Shown in pieces: positions 8,590 through 16,273 of a DNA stretch of 43,703 bases. The stretch is from JANNGZ01 sp031404155. Its GTDB lineage: Bacteria > Pseudomonadota > Gammaproteobacteria > Burkholderiales > Burkholderiaceae_C. Made by a program: the position numbers and the translations under genes. The stretch covers positions 1 through 43,703 of the forward strand of contig JANNGZ010000032.1 of the NCBI GenBank assembly GCA_031404155.1. Direction: 5' to 3'. The notes under the pieces are model-generated. The model was not told where the DNA came from and did no database searches. It worked only from the letters and a program-made list of their open reading frames with translations. Position 1 is the stretch's first letter. The number at the start of each line of letters is the position of its first letter.

Positions 8590-8621
8590 CGACAAAGTGC
8601 CCAGGGCCCAGCCGCTAGACT
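8590..8621 (+). promoter_or_regulatory. Possible sigma-70 type promoter for apbC
   Basis: CGACAA (8590-8595) and TAGACT (8616-8621) are 20 bases apart, a little long for sigma-70, and lie about 50 bases before the apbC ATG. Weak call. Confidence 0.25.
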
Positions 8622-8670
8622 CCATGCGCGCCGATTCCGCGGGCGCTCCTCATCACCCCCAGGCCCTGAA

Positions 8671-9762
8671 ATGTCATTGAACGAGCAAGCGATCAGCGAC
8701 GCGCTGAAGACCGTGGTCGACCCGAACACGGGCAAGGATTTTGTGTCCACGCGGCAATTGAAGAACCTCAAGGCCGAAGGCGGCGACGTTTCGTTCGACG
8801 TCGAACTCGGCTACCCGGCCAAGAGCCAGATCGCCGGCCTGCGCAAGGCGCTGATCGCGGCCGCGCGCAGCGTGCCCGGGGTCGAGAACGTCAGCGCCAA
8901 CATCGCCACCAAGGTGATCCCGCATGCGGTGCAGCGCGGCGTGCAGCTGATGCCCAAGGTGAAGAACATCGTCGCCATTGCTTCGGGCAAGGGCGGCGTG
9001 GGCAAGAGCACCACCGCGGTCAACCTGGCGCTGGCGCTGGCGGCCGAAGGCGCCACGGTGGGCATCCTCGACGCCGACATCTACGGCCCCAGCCAGCCGA
9101 TGATGATGGGCATCGAAGGCCGCCCCGAAAGCGCCGACGGCCAGAGCATGGAGCCGATGGAAAACTACGGCGTGCAGGTGATGTCGATCGGCTTCCTGGT
9201 CGACCAGGACAACCCGATGATCTGGCGCGGCCCGATGGCCACGCAGGCGCTGGAGCAACTGCTGCGCCAGACCAACTGGGGCGACCTGGACTACCTGCTG
9301 GTCGACATGCCCCCGGGCACCGGCGACATCCAGCTCACGCTGTCGCAGAAGGTGCCGCTCACCGGCGCGGTGATCGTGACCACGCCGCAGGACATTGCGC
9401 TGCTCGACGCCAAGAAGGGCCTGAAGATGTTCGAGAAGGTCGGCGTGCCGATCCTGGGCATCGTCGAAAACATGGCGGTGCATGTGTGCGAGAAGTGCGG
9501 CCACACCGAGCACATCTTCGGCGCCGACGGCGGCAAGAAGATGGCCGCGGAATACGGCGTCGACTACCTCGGCGCGCTGCCGCTGAGCCTGTCGATCCGC
9601 GAGCAGGCCGATGCCGGCCGGCCCAGCGTGGTGAGCGACCCCGACGGCGAGATTGCCGGCCTCTACAAGGCCGTGGCGCGCCAGGTGGCGGTGAAGGTGG
9701 CGCAGAAGGCCAAGGACTTCAGCGCCAAGTTCCCGACGATCTCGATCTCCAAAACCACTTAA
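8671..9762 (+). CDS. apbC: Iron-sulfur carrier ATPase ApbC/Mrp
   Basis: 363 residues. An N-terminal MIP18/DUF59-like domain (about 1-85) is followed by a P-loop ATPase of the Mrp/NBP35 family. The deviant Walker A is SGKGGVGKST (105-114), then DADIYGPSQP, the Walker B-like LLVDMPPGTGD, and the family pair CEKCG near 274-278 that holds the bridging [4Fe-4S] cluster. It delivers iron-sulfur clusters to apo-proteins in the cytoplasm. In many proteobacteria it sits divergent to metG with little between them; here a five-gene cassette separates them. Downstream are genes for a polyferredoxin and a formate-dehydrogenase chaperone set, a fitting client group, although the link may be chance. Confidence 0.96.
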   Translation: MSLNEQAISDALKTVVDPNTGKDFVSTRQLKNLKAEGGDVSFDVELGYPAKSQIAGLRKALIAAARSVPGVENVSANIATKVIPHAVQRGVQLMPKVKNIVAIASGKGGVGKSTTAVNLALALAAEGATVGILDADIYGPSQPMMMGIEGRPESADGQSMEPMENYGVQVMSIGFLVDQDNPMIWRGPMATQALEQLLRQTNWGDLDYLLVDMPPGTGDIQLTLSQKVPLTGAVIVTTPQDIALLDAKKGLKMFEKVGVPILGIVENMAVHVCEKCGHTEHIFGADGGKKMAAEYGVDYLGALPLSLSIREQADAGRPSVVSDPDGEIAGLYKAVARQVAVKVAQKAKDFSAKFPTISISKTT

Positions 9763-9771
9763 GGCGGTTGA

Positions 9772-9846
9772 ATGAGCGCCGAGGGTCTCCCGAGGGCGAA
9801 TGCCCGCTTGGCGGGGCGACGCGAAGCGTCTAGGGTGCCCCAGTGA
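9772..9846 (+). repeat. Hairpin repeat with in-frame leader ORF before DUF3305
   Basis: A 75-base element between apbC and the DUF3305 gene. It begins with ATGAGCGCC and contains two adjacent perfect hairpins (CCCGC 9803-9807 / GCGGG 9811-9815; GACGC 9818-9822 / GCGTC 9826-9830). It is open for 24 codons from ATG 9772, and its TGA (9844-9846) overlaps the GTG start at 9843. The layout matches the array at 6786: start at the end of one gene, stop on the start of the next. Confidence 0.6.
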
Positions 9847-10337
9847 GCACGCCGCGCCCCAGCATTCGTGTGGCCGTGGTGATGGAGCGTGACAAGGCGC
9901 CCAACGCCTGGGAAGACTGGCGCCACCGCTTGAGCGAAGTGCTGATCGACGACGCCGAAGGCTCCAGCTTCGGCAGCACGCTGCGCACCCTGCGCGACGA
10001 CGGCCGGCTGGCCAGTTTTCTGCATCCCGGCTTCGAGGTGAGCCTGTTCACCGACGAGGCCGAGGGCTATTACCTCAACCTCAGCTCGGGCGCGCCGGTG
10101 TGGTTCGTGATGTGGCGGGCCCATGACGAAGACCCGTCGCGCGCCTGGCCGGAGCGCGTCACCCTGTCGTACAACGAGGCCGGCCGCATGCTCGATGCGC
10201 AGGAGCGGGTGGACAACCTGCCGCTGCCGGCCGCGGTGCGCGAGTGGGTGCAGGCCTTTGCCGATGAGCATTACAAGCCCGAGCCCAAGCAGCGCCGGCG
10301 GCCGGTGTCCTTCGAGCGGCCCGGAGAGCGCAAGTGA
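9843..10337 (+). CDS. DUF3305 protein, formate-dehydrogenase accessory cluster
   Basis: 164 residues from GTG 9843. The soluble sequence has the pattern VAVVMERDKAPNAWEDWRHRL ... FTDEAEGYYLNLSSGAPVWFVMWR ... RVTLSYNEAGRMLDAQERVDN, which I recognise as DUF3305. In Burkholderiales this family sits with DUF3306, a polyferredoxin, a TorD-type chaperone and a formate dehydrogenase; its molecular role is not established. The start overlaps the stop of the leader ORF, and its own stop overlaps the DUF3306 start (GTGA 10334-10337), so it is translated as part of a tight operon. No signal peptide or cofactor motif is seen. Confidence 0.85.
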   Translation: MSTPRPSIRVAVVMERDKAPNAWEDWRHRLSEVLIDDAEGSSFGSTLRTLRDDGRLASFLHPGFEVSLFTDEAEGYYLNLSSGAPVWFVMWRAHDEDPSRAWPERVTLSYNEAGRMLDAQERVDNLPLPAAVREWVQAFADEHYKPEPKQRRRPVSFERPGERK

Positions 10338-11320
10338 GCGAGAGCAAGGACGGTGGCGGGTTTCTGTCGCGCTGGTCGCGGCGCAAGGCTGCTGTTCGGG
10401 AAGGCGTGCCCGCGCCGTCCGATCTGCCGGCGCCGCCCGACAGCCCCACCTTGCCCGATGTCCGCCACCCCCCGCCAAGCCTGTCCCCGTCAAGGGGGAG
10501 CGCCGACGATCACCCCCATCCCAGCCTTCCCCCGTCAAGGGGGCGCGCTGCGCCCCCTGCGGGGAGACCTGACGACCACCCCCATCCCAGCCTTCCCCCG
10601 TCAAGGGGGCGCGCTGCGCCCCCTGCGGGGAAACCTGACGACCACCCCCATCCCAGCCTTCCCCCGTCAAGGGGGAAGGAGCTAGTACCGGTTGCCGCGA
10701 CGGCCGCGCAGCGAGTTCCGTCCCCCTTGACGGGGGAGGGCCAGGGTGGGGGTGAACCGGGAGCGCAAACCTCGAGCAACGCACCCCCAGCGCCCACGCT
10801 CGAAGACGTCGCGGCTTTGACCAAGGACTCCGACTTCCGCCGCTTCGTCGCGCCCAATGTCGACCCCGCGGTGAAAAACGCGGCGATGAAAAAGCTGTTC
10901 CATGGCGACCCGCACTTCAACATCATGGACGGCCTGGACACCTACATCGACGACTACGGCAAGCCGGACCCGCTGCCCCTGAGCATGCTGCGCCAGATGA
11001 CGATGGGCAAGTTCCTTGGCTTTCTCTCCGAGGAAGAGGAAGCGGCCCAGAAAGCGGCGCAGGCGTCGGCCCAAACGTCGGCACCCACCACGGGCCCGGA
11101 TGCCGCCGACGTGCCCAGCGCATCGACGCGAAGTACAACAATGCCGAGCACACCAACGCCAGGCACATCAACGCCAGGCACCGAACCCGCGACCCTCACC
11201 GCGCCCGAACCCGAAGCCCCTGCGAATGAAAACGCTGATCTGCAACTGCAATGCCACGATGCCGCTGGACGCGAGCGCGCTGAAGAGCGCGCTCGGCAAG
11301 ACCCCGGGCGCGAGCGCTGA
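10334..11320 (+). CDS. DUF3306 protein with an internal repeat insertion
   Basis: 328 residues from GTG 10334. The N-terminus GGGFLSRWSRRKAAVREG and the core TLEDVAALTKDSDFRRFV ... VKNAAMKKLFHGDPHFNIMDGLD are DUF3306 hallmarks. Between them, about 97 residues come from a repeat cluster (10465-10756) that reads in frame as 22-residue units rich in P, H and R (for example DDHPHPSLPPSRGRAAPPAG). Linkers of this family are normally shorter, as far as I recall. The C-terminus is a Ala/Thr/Pro-rich tail that overlaps the next gene by 95 bases, unusually long for this operon; the true end may be altered by a frameshift. Function unknown, tied by context to formate dehydrogenase. Confidence 0.8.
   Translation: MSESKDGGGFLSRWSRRKAAVREGVPAPSDLPAPPDSPTLPDVRHPPPSLSPSRGSADDHPHPSLPPSRGRAAPPAGRPDDHPHPSLPPSRGRAAPPAGKPDDHPHPSLPPSRGKELVPVAATAAQRVPSPLTGEGQGGGEPGAQTSSNAPPAPTLEDVAALTKDSDFRRFVAPNVDPAVKNAAMKKLFHGDPHFNIMDGLDTYIDDYGKPDPLPLSMLRQMTMGKFLGFLSEEEEAAQKAAQASAQTSAPTTGPDAADVPSASTRSTTMPSTPTPGTSTPGTEPATLTAPEPEAPANENADLQLQCHDAAGRERAEERARQDPGRER
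10465..10756 (+). repeat. 66-bp hairpin repeat cluster inside a coding gene, with an inverted copy
   Basis: The core CACCCCCATCCCAGCCTTCC plus a CCCCC-GTCAA-GGGGG hairpin occurs at 10511, 10577 and 10643, exactly 66 bases (22 codons) apart. A diverged copy lies at about 10465-10500 and an inverted copy at about 10717-10756. The direct copies are joined by GCGCGCTGCGCCCCCTGCGG. The whole block can fold on itself and stays open in the DUF3306 frame. Confidence 0.9.
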
Positions 11321-13565
11321 CGGCCTCGACACGGTCCACACCCTGCTCTGCCGGCGCGAGGCCGCGGCGTTCCAGCGCGCGGCGAAGTCGGGCGACGACC
11401 TGGTGGTGGCCTGCACCCAGGAGAGCCGCCTCTTCCTCGAACTCAACGGCCAGACCGAAGGTGCGTTGAGCGTCGCTGAACGGCCGATCCGCTTCGTCAA
11501 CATCCGCGAAACCGGCGGCTGGGCCAAGGACGCCGCGGCCGCCACGCCGAAGATCGCCGCGTTGATCGCCGTGGCGCAACTGCCCGACCCCGACCCGGTG
11601 GCCACCGTCACCTACCGCTCGGGCGGGCGCGTGCTGGTGATCGGCAATGCCGAGTTGGCCGAGCGCGCCGCCAGGATGCTCGACGACAAGCTCGACGCCA
11701 GCCTGCTGGTGGAGCGTGGTGCCTTGCCGCAGGCGCATACCCGAGCGGTCTTCGCCGGCCGCCTGAAAAAACTTGGCGGCTGGCTCGGTGCCTTCCAGGC
11801 CGAGTGGGAGAGCGGCAACCCGATCGACCTGGACCTCTGCACCCGCTGCAACGCCTGCGTCGAGGCCTGCCCCGAAAGTGCAATCGACTTCAGCTACCAG
11901 GTCGACCTGTCTCGCTGCAAGAGCCACCGCGACTGCGTGAAAGTTTGCGACGCGGCCGGCGCGATCGACTTCAGCCGCGCGCCACAGCGGGTGGCCGAAA
12001 CCTTCGACCTGGTGCTCGACCTGCGCGACGAGCGGGCCCTGGCGTCTGCCGGCGCCGGTGCCGCCTTCACGATGCACCAGCCGCCGCAAGGCTACTTCCA
12101 CGCCGGGCACGACGCCACGAAGCTGGTTGACGCGGTGCTCAAGCTGCGCGAGATGGCCGGTGAGTTCGACAAGCCGAAGTTCTTCCACTACAAGCCCAAG
12201 CTCTGCGCGCACAGCCGCAACGAGCAGATCGGCTGTACCGCGTGCATCGACGTCTGCTCGGCGCAGGCGATCCGCAGCGACGCGAGCCAGAAGGGACGCG
12301 CGGGCGGCATCAAGGTGCGCGAGGCCGCCACACCGGCGCGCCCGCAGGAGCAAAAGGGCGGCGGCATCTTTGTCGAGCCGCATCTGTGTGTGGGTTGCGG
12401 CGCCTGCACCACCGTCTGCCCGAGCGGCGCGCTGGCCTATGCCACGCCGAACACGGTGGACCAGGGCAAGAAACTGCGCACCCTGCTCGGCACCTACGGC
12501 CGCGCCGGTGGCAAGAACGCCGCGCTGCTGATCCACAGCGAAGGCGCGGGCGTGGCGCGCATCGACGCGCTCGGCCGCGCGGCGCGTGTCGCACGTGGCG
12601 GAACCGGCGGCGAAATCGGCGGCGCGGCCGGCAGCGCGGCGGGCGGCAAGGCCTCGCTGAACGGCGTTCCCGCGCGGGTGCTGCCGCTTTCGGTATGGCA
12701 CACCGCGAGCATCGGCATCGACCTCTGGCTCGCCGCGATTGCGTACGGCGCGAGCCAGGTGCTGGTGATGCTCACCGACGAGGAGGCGCCCGAGTACCGC
12801 CGCGCCCTGGCCGAGCAGATGGCGGTGGCGCAGGCCATCCTCAGTGGGCTGGGATTCGAAGGCGAACACTTCAAGCTGATCGACCTGACCCAAGCCACGG
12901 ATGCCGGCGTGGCCAGGGAGGCCAGCGACACAGGCGCGCTGAACCTGCTCGACGCCGCGCTGCGGCTCAAGCCCGCACAGGGCGTGGCGCAGCCGGCGAA
13001 CTTTGCCACGCAGGCCGACAAGCGCGCGACGCTGGACCTGGTGCTCGACCACCTGTGCGCACAGGCGGCGCTGATCACGCCCCGGCTCGCGCCGACGCCC
13101 GACGAGATCGCGCTGCCCGCCGCCGGCTCGCCCTACGGCAGCCTGATCGTCGACACCGCCAAATGCACCATGTGCCTGAGCTGCGTCGGCGCCTGCCCCG
13201 AGGCGGCGCTCGCCGACAACCCCGACCGGCCGCAGTTGAAGTTCATCGAGAAGAACTGCGTGCAGTGCGGCTTGTGCGTCAGCACCTGCCCCGAGGACGC
13301 GATCACTCTGCAACCGCGGCTGTGGCTGGCCGACGGCGGCAAGGCGCGCAAGGCCGCACGCGTGCTCAACGAGGCCGAACCGTTTTGCTGCATCCAATGC
13401 GGCAAGCCCTTCGGCACCCTCAAGGCCATCGAGCAGATGGTGGGCAAGCTCTCCACGCACCCGATGTTTGCGGGCGCGGCGGTGGCGCGGCTGAAGATGT
13501 GCGGCGACTGCCGCGTGGCGGACATTCACACCAACCCGAACGAAGTGAAGATCACCGACCTATGA
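11226..13565 (+). CDS. Multi-[4Fe-4S] polyferredoxin-like protein
   Basis: 779 residues from ATG 11226. Ferredoxin-type cysteine motifs appear in order: CTRCNACVEACP, CKSHRDCVKVC, CTACIDVC, CVGCGACTTVCP, CTMCLSCVGACP, CVQCGLCVSTCP, then CIQCGKPFGTL and CGDCRVADIH. At least four classical CxxCxxCxxxCP sites are intact, so several [4Fe-4S] clusters are expected. A long segment with no cysteine motif lies between clusters four and five. No signal peptide: a cytoplasmic electron carrier. It overlaps the TorD gene by ATGA (13562-13565). In relatives this gene accompanies formate dehydrogenase; here no dehydrogenase subunit follows. The start overlaps the DUF3306 tail by 95 bases. Confidence 0.9.
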   Translation: MKTLICNCNATMPLDASALKSALGKTPGASADGLDTVHTLLCRREAAAFQRAAKSGDDLVVACTQESRLFLELNGQTEGALSVAERPIRFVNIRETGGWAKDAAAATPKIAALIAVAQLPDPDPVATVTYRSGGRVLVIGNAELAERAARMLDDKLDASLLVERGALPQAHTRAVFAGRLKKLGGWLGAFQAEWESGNPIDLDLCTRCNACVEACPESAIDFSYQVDLSRCKSHRDCVKVCDAAGAIDFSRAPQRVAETFDLVLDLRDERALASAGAGAAFTMHQPPQGYFHAGHDATKLVDAVLKLREMAGEFDKPKFFHYKPKLCAHSRNEQIGCTACIDVCSAQAIRSDASQKGRAGGIKVREAATPARPQEQKGGGIFVEPHLCVGCGACTTVCPSGALAYATPNTVDQGKKLRTLLGTYGRAGGKNAALLIHSEGAGVARIDALGRAARVARGGTGGEIGGAAGSAAGGKASLNGVPARVLPLSVWHTASIGIDLWLAAIAYGASQVLVMLTDEEAPEYRRALAEQMAVAQAILSGLGFEGEHFKLIDLTQATDAGVAREASDTGALNLLDAALRLKPAQGVAQPANFATQADKRATLDLVLDHLCAQAALITPRLAPTPDEIALPAAGSPYGSLIVDTAKCTMCLSCVGACPEAALADNPDRPQLKFIEKNCVQCGLCVSTCPEDAITLQPRLWLADGGKARKAARVLNEAEPFCCIQCGKPFGTLKAIEQMVGKLSTHPMFAGAAVARLKMCGDCRVADIHTNPNEVKITDL

Positions 13566-14191
13566 GTGCCAAGCTCACCGCGCTCAGCTTCGCGACCGCC
13601 GACGACAGCGAGGAACTCGCACGCGCCGAGCTCTACGGCCTGCTCGCGCGGCTGTGGCTCGCCGCGCCGGACGAAGAGCTGCTCGCGCAGTTCCGGGTTG
13701 CCGTGACCCAGACCGCCGAGCGCGGCGCCTTCCTCGAAGCGCCCTGGGAAGCGCTGGTGGCCGCGATGCGCGAAACCACCGCCGGCGCCGCCGACATGGA
13801 GTACGACGCACTCTTCCTCGGCGTTGGAAAGCCCGAGGTCTTCCTCTACGGCTCCTACTACCTCTCGGGCTTCCTCAACGAGCGCCCGCTGGCGCTGCTG
13901 CGCGAGGACCTGAAGGTCTACGGCCTGGAGCGCGAAGCAGGCCGCGGCGAAACCGAAGACCATGTGGCCTGTGTATTCGAGGTGATGCGCTACCTGATCG
14001 CCGGCGACGACATCCTGGTCTGCAACCTCGAGCAGCAGAGGCGCTTTTTCCGCGCCCATGTGCAACCCTGGGTCGAGAAGATGTGCGACGCGGTCGAGGG
14101 CCATCCGCGCGCCTCGCTGCACCGCCCGCTGGCGGCCTTCACCCGCGCGTTTGTGCAGGTCGAGACGCAGGGTTTCGACATGCTGGAGTAG
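13562..14191 (+). CDS. TorD/DmsD-family molybdoenzyme chaperone
   Basis: 209 residues, all-helical, with the family pattern ARAELYGLLARLWLAAPDEELL near the start, YDALFLGVGKPEVFLYGSYYLSGFL in the middle (the E-Y-x-x-L-F...P-Y-x-S-x-Y-type signature), and a C-terminal EDHVACVFEVMRYLI helix. Such chaperones bind the twin-arginine leader of a molybdenum enzyme and help cofactor insertion before export. Its start overlaps the polyferredoxin stop. The expected client, a formate dehydrogenase with a Tat signal, is absent from the window; the next gene downstream is convergent and unrelated. Confidence 0.88.
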   Translation: MSAKLTALSFATADDSEELARAELYGLLARLWLAAPDEELLAQFRVAVTQTAERGAFLEAPWEALVAAMRETTAGAADMEYDALFLGVGKPEVFLYGSYYLSGFLNERPLALLREDLKVYGLEREAGRGETEDHVACVFEVMRYLIAGDDILVCNLEQQRRFFRAHVQPWVEKMCDAVEGHPRASLHRPLAAFTRAFVQVETQGFDMLE

Positions 14192-14202
14192 GGAACGGCA
14201 CC

Positions 14203-14322
14203 ACCCGCGGTGAGCGCGATGAGTTCCGGCCCGGGCTGCGGGCGCCTCTGTGGAGCGGCCTGCCGACGGGGGTGACGCAAGCCGCCCCGGCCCCTGCCAA
14301 AAGACATCGCGCTCACCGCGGG
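14203..14322. repeat. 18-bp perfect inverted repeat with 84-base loop
   Basis: CCCGCGGTGAGCGCGATG at 14203-14220 is exactly the reverse complement of CATCGCGCTCACCGCGGG at 14305-14322. It lies between the convergent torD-like and CsgG-like genes. It could end transcripts from both sides as a large hairpin, though no T-run follows, or it may be the ends of a small non-coding element. Confidence 0.75.
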
Positions 14323-14437
14323 CGGCGCCCGCGCGGCAAGGCCGCAACCGTGTCGAACCTTGCGAACCTTGCGCCGCTTGCGACCGCCACGACCCTGCGC
14401 CCGCCGCGCCGGTCGCCTCGGGGGTCGCAGCTCCGGC

Positions 14438-15352
14438 CTACTTCTTCTTCGGCGCCGCGGCCGGCTTGCTCGCCGCATCCACTTCCTTGGACGCCGCGGT
14501 CGAGCCGCCCGACACCCCCAGCGTGCCGCCGGTACCCAAGCCCCCCTTCACCGTCTGCGCCTTGTAGTTGCGCACAGCCTGCACCAACTGGTTGTAGCTG
14601 TCGGCAAAGGACGCGATGATGATCTTGCCTTCCGGCGTGTTGCTGTAGCCGCCCGCGCCGCCGCCGCCGGCCCAGCCGAAGGCGCTGCCGAAAACATTGA
14701 AGTCGGTGTTCTTCGCACTCCCCTCGGCCGCTGCCAGCTGCACCCCCGAGCGGTTGTCGATCATGATCAGCGTCGTCGACGCTTCGTTGGTCTTCAGGCT
14801 GCCCGCCACCGCGCCGATCATGCCCAGGCTGCGGGTCAGGCCGCCCAGCGCGCCGCCCACCCCGCCGGTGTTCTGGCTGAAGGTGATGCTCGGGTTCATC
14901 GTGTAGTCGGCGGCCACCATCTGGCCCGCGCCCATGTTGCTTCCGGCGCGCATCTCGCCGGACTTCTGCAGGTTGCGCTCGACGTTCATGTTGTTCATTG
15001 CCGCGCCGCGCTCGACCACCACGAAGCAGTTGCTCTGCTGGATCATCAAACGCAGCACCGGAATCGTGGAGCCGAGCTTGTAGCTGCGCAGGGTGTGGAA
15101 CCAGGCCGCGTTCTGGTCCTCGACCACGCCGATGGTGCCCAGGGTCTGGTCGCAGCGCTCCAGTGCGCTGTTGGCGTTGGCGGTGTTGCCGCCGCCGGCC
15201 GCACCGGTGACCGCGCTCTTCTTGCCGCCGCCCACTTCGGGCGTGCCGGGTGTGGTGGCCAGGCAGCCGCCGAGCGAGGTGATGCCGATGAACAGGCCGA
15301 TGGCTCGAACGACGGCACGCATGCCGCCGTGGTAATCGCGATGACTCTTCAT
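14438..15352 (-). CDS. CsgG/HfaB-family outer-membrane lipoprotein
   Basis: 304 residues. A signal peptide with lipobox LGGC (C30, ITSLGGC) points to lipid anchoring. The core VLRLMIQQSNCFVVVERGAAMNN, then NLQKSGEMRAGSNMGAGQMVAADYTM, matches the CsgG-type fold, which in its best-known member forms a curli secretion pore and in others a cell-wall-linked lipoprotein. A glycine-rich segment (GWAGGGGAGGYSNT) and a Lys/Ala-rich tail (PAAAPKKK) are distinctive. GGGGGA lies about six bases before the ATG at 15352; an ATG at 15322 is a possible alternative. No curli genes are nearby, so a curli role is not supported. Transcribed alone on the minus strand. Confidence 0.75.
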   Translation of the reverse strand: MKSHRDYHGGMRAVVRAIGLFIGITSLGGCLATTPGTPEVGGGKKSAVTGAAGGGNTANANSALERCDQTLGTIGVVEDQNAAWFHTLRSYKLGSTIPVLRLMIQQSNCFVVVERGAAMNNMNVERNLQKSGEMRAGSNMGAGQMVAADYTMNPSITFSQNTGGVGGALGGLTRSLGMIGAVAGSLKTNEASTTLIMIDNRSGVQLAAAEGSAKNTDFNVFGSAFGWAGGGGAGGYSNTPEGKIIIASFADSYNQLVQAVRNYKAQTVKGGLGTGGTLGVSGGSTAASKEVDAASKPAAAPKKK

Positions 15353-15507
15353 GATGGTCCCCCGTCTGTGAATGGCGGCCGGCCCCCCATGAGCCGGCTC
15401 GTCGGAACGATCTTAGGTTCGGGTGCGTTACCCGTGCGTTACTCGCACCAGCCGGGCAGCGTACGCCGAGCCTACCCAGGCGTCCTCTGTCAACTTGGGG
15501 ATATCGC

Positions 15508-15571
15508 ATGAGCCTGCCCGGTCGCCCGAAAGGCGAGGGCCGGCGTGCGAAGCACGGAGGTTGCCTGATGA
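15508..15571 (+). repeat. Single copy of the 60-bp start-codon repeat
   Basis: From ATG 15508 the unit runs ATGAGCCTGCCCGGTCGC ... CACGGAGGTTGCCTG and ends at a second ATG (15568), exactly 60 bases on. It matches the array at 6786-7138 in length and in the terminal GGAGG-N7-ATG, with about a dozen changes in the middle. Confidence 0.8.
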
Positions 15572-15616
15572 GCCCGACGGTTTCCCGCTGCGCCGGACGA
15601 GGAGGCCCTGCTCGCG

Positions 15617-16213
15617 ATGGGCGGGCTGCGCGATGCCGTGCCGGCTGACGACCGCGGCGGCGATGCCCGCGCGCACGTTGAGTGCACCAGGCCCGGTTCG
15701 GGGCAACGCTCGGCCTGTCGGGCCGGCGCGGCCTTGCTGGTGGCCGGTGGCGCGGCGGCATGGATGTTCTTGCCCGTGGGCGAACCGCCGGTGACCCTGG
15801 CTGTTGCGGCCCCGGCTGCCTTGCATGCGGCATCGGCCGCCGTACCTGCGCTGGTAGCGATGCCGGCCATCCAGGCCCATGTGGCCGCCGTGCCGCTTGC
15901 TGTGCCGGCCGCGGTATCGGAGTCGGCCCCGGCCCCGGCCTCGGCGCCGGAGCCTGCAGCCGCTACGGTGCCGGCGCCGACGCCGCGGCCCAGGCGCGTT
16001 GCCAAAGCGGCCGACGCAGCGCAGGCGCAAGCGCGCACCGACGCCTCGGTGGCCAGCCCGCGCGAACAGTGCCGCAGCCATGTGCTGCTGGCCTGGTACC
16101 GCTGCGTCAAGCGCGCGTGCCAGGCATCGCCCGCGCTCGAAGGCGCGCACGAATGCCAGCGCGTGCGCCAGATCGAGGCCGACAACGCGCGCCAGCGGAC
16201 CCAGTCGCAGTAG
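15617..16213 (+). CDS. Small membrane protein with Cys-containing C-terminal domain; 5' end irregular
   Basis: 198 residues from ATG 15617, not assigned to a family. One membrane helix (about AALLVAGGAAAWMFLPVG) is followed by a ~100-residue Ala/Pro/Val linker. A compact C-terminal part has four cysteines (REQCRSHVLLAWYRC, RACQ, HECQRVR). From memory, similar C-terminal cysteine modules end some Burkholderiales kinase-like membrane proteins. The reading frame is open upstream of 15617 to a stop at 15567-15569, with plausible coding sequence (PDEEALLA). The expected start is the repeat-borne ATG 15568, which is in another frame. Thus the gene may have lost or gained bases near 15580-15600, or the first codons were overwritten by the repeat. 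No ribosome binding site precedes 15617. Confidence 0.5.
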   Translation: MGGLRDAVPADDRGGDARAHVECTRPGSGQRSACRAGAALLVAGGAAAWMFLPVGEPPVTLAVAAPAALHAASAAVPALVAMPAIQAHVAAVPLAVPAAVSESAPAPASAPEPAAATVPAPTPRPRRVAKAADAAQAQARTDASVASPREQCRSHVLLAWYRCVKRACQASPALEGAHECQRVRQIEADNARQRTQSQ

Positions 16214-16273
16214 GGTCGGCGCCGGGGCGCCGCCGTCCGCGAACGCCGAGCGCACGGACGTGCGGCATGACGC

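Noticed and set aside
10465..10756. CRISPR-like regularly spaced repeats.
   Set aside because: Copies are joined by nearly identical sequence, not unique spacers, and no cas genes are present.
9759..10784. Minus-strand frame over DUF3305/DUF3306 with repeated SPLTGEGWDGGG-type units.
   Set aside because: It only reflects the DNA repeat read backwards; no start site or domain supports it.
11196..13529. 777-codon minus-strand frame opposite the polyferredoxin gene.
   Set aside because: No domain sense, rich in H, R, Q and V as expected for antisense of high-GC coding DNA.
14438..15352. Curli secretion gene csgG.
   Set aside because: Only the family fold matches; no csgA, csgB, csgE or csgF is near and the tail differs.
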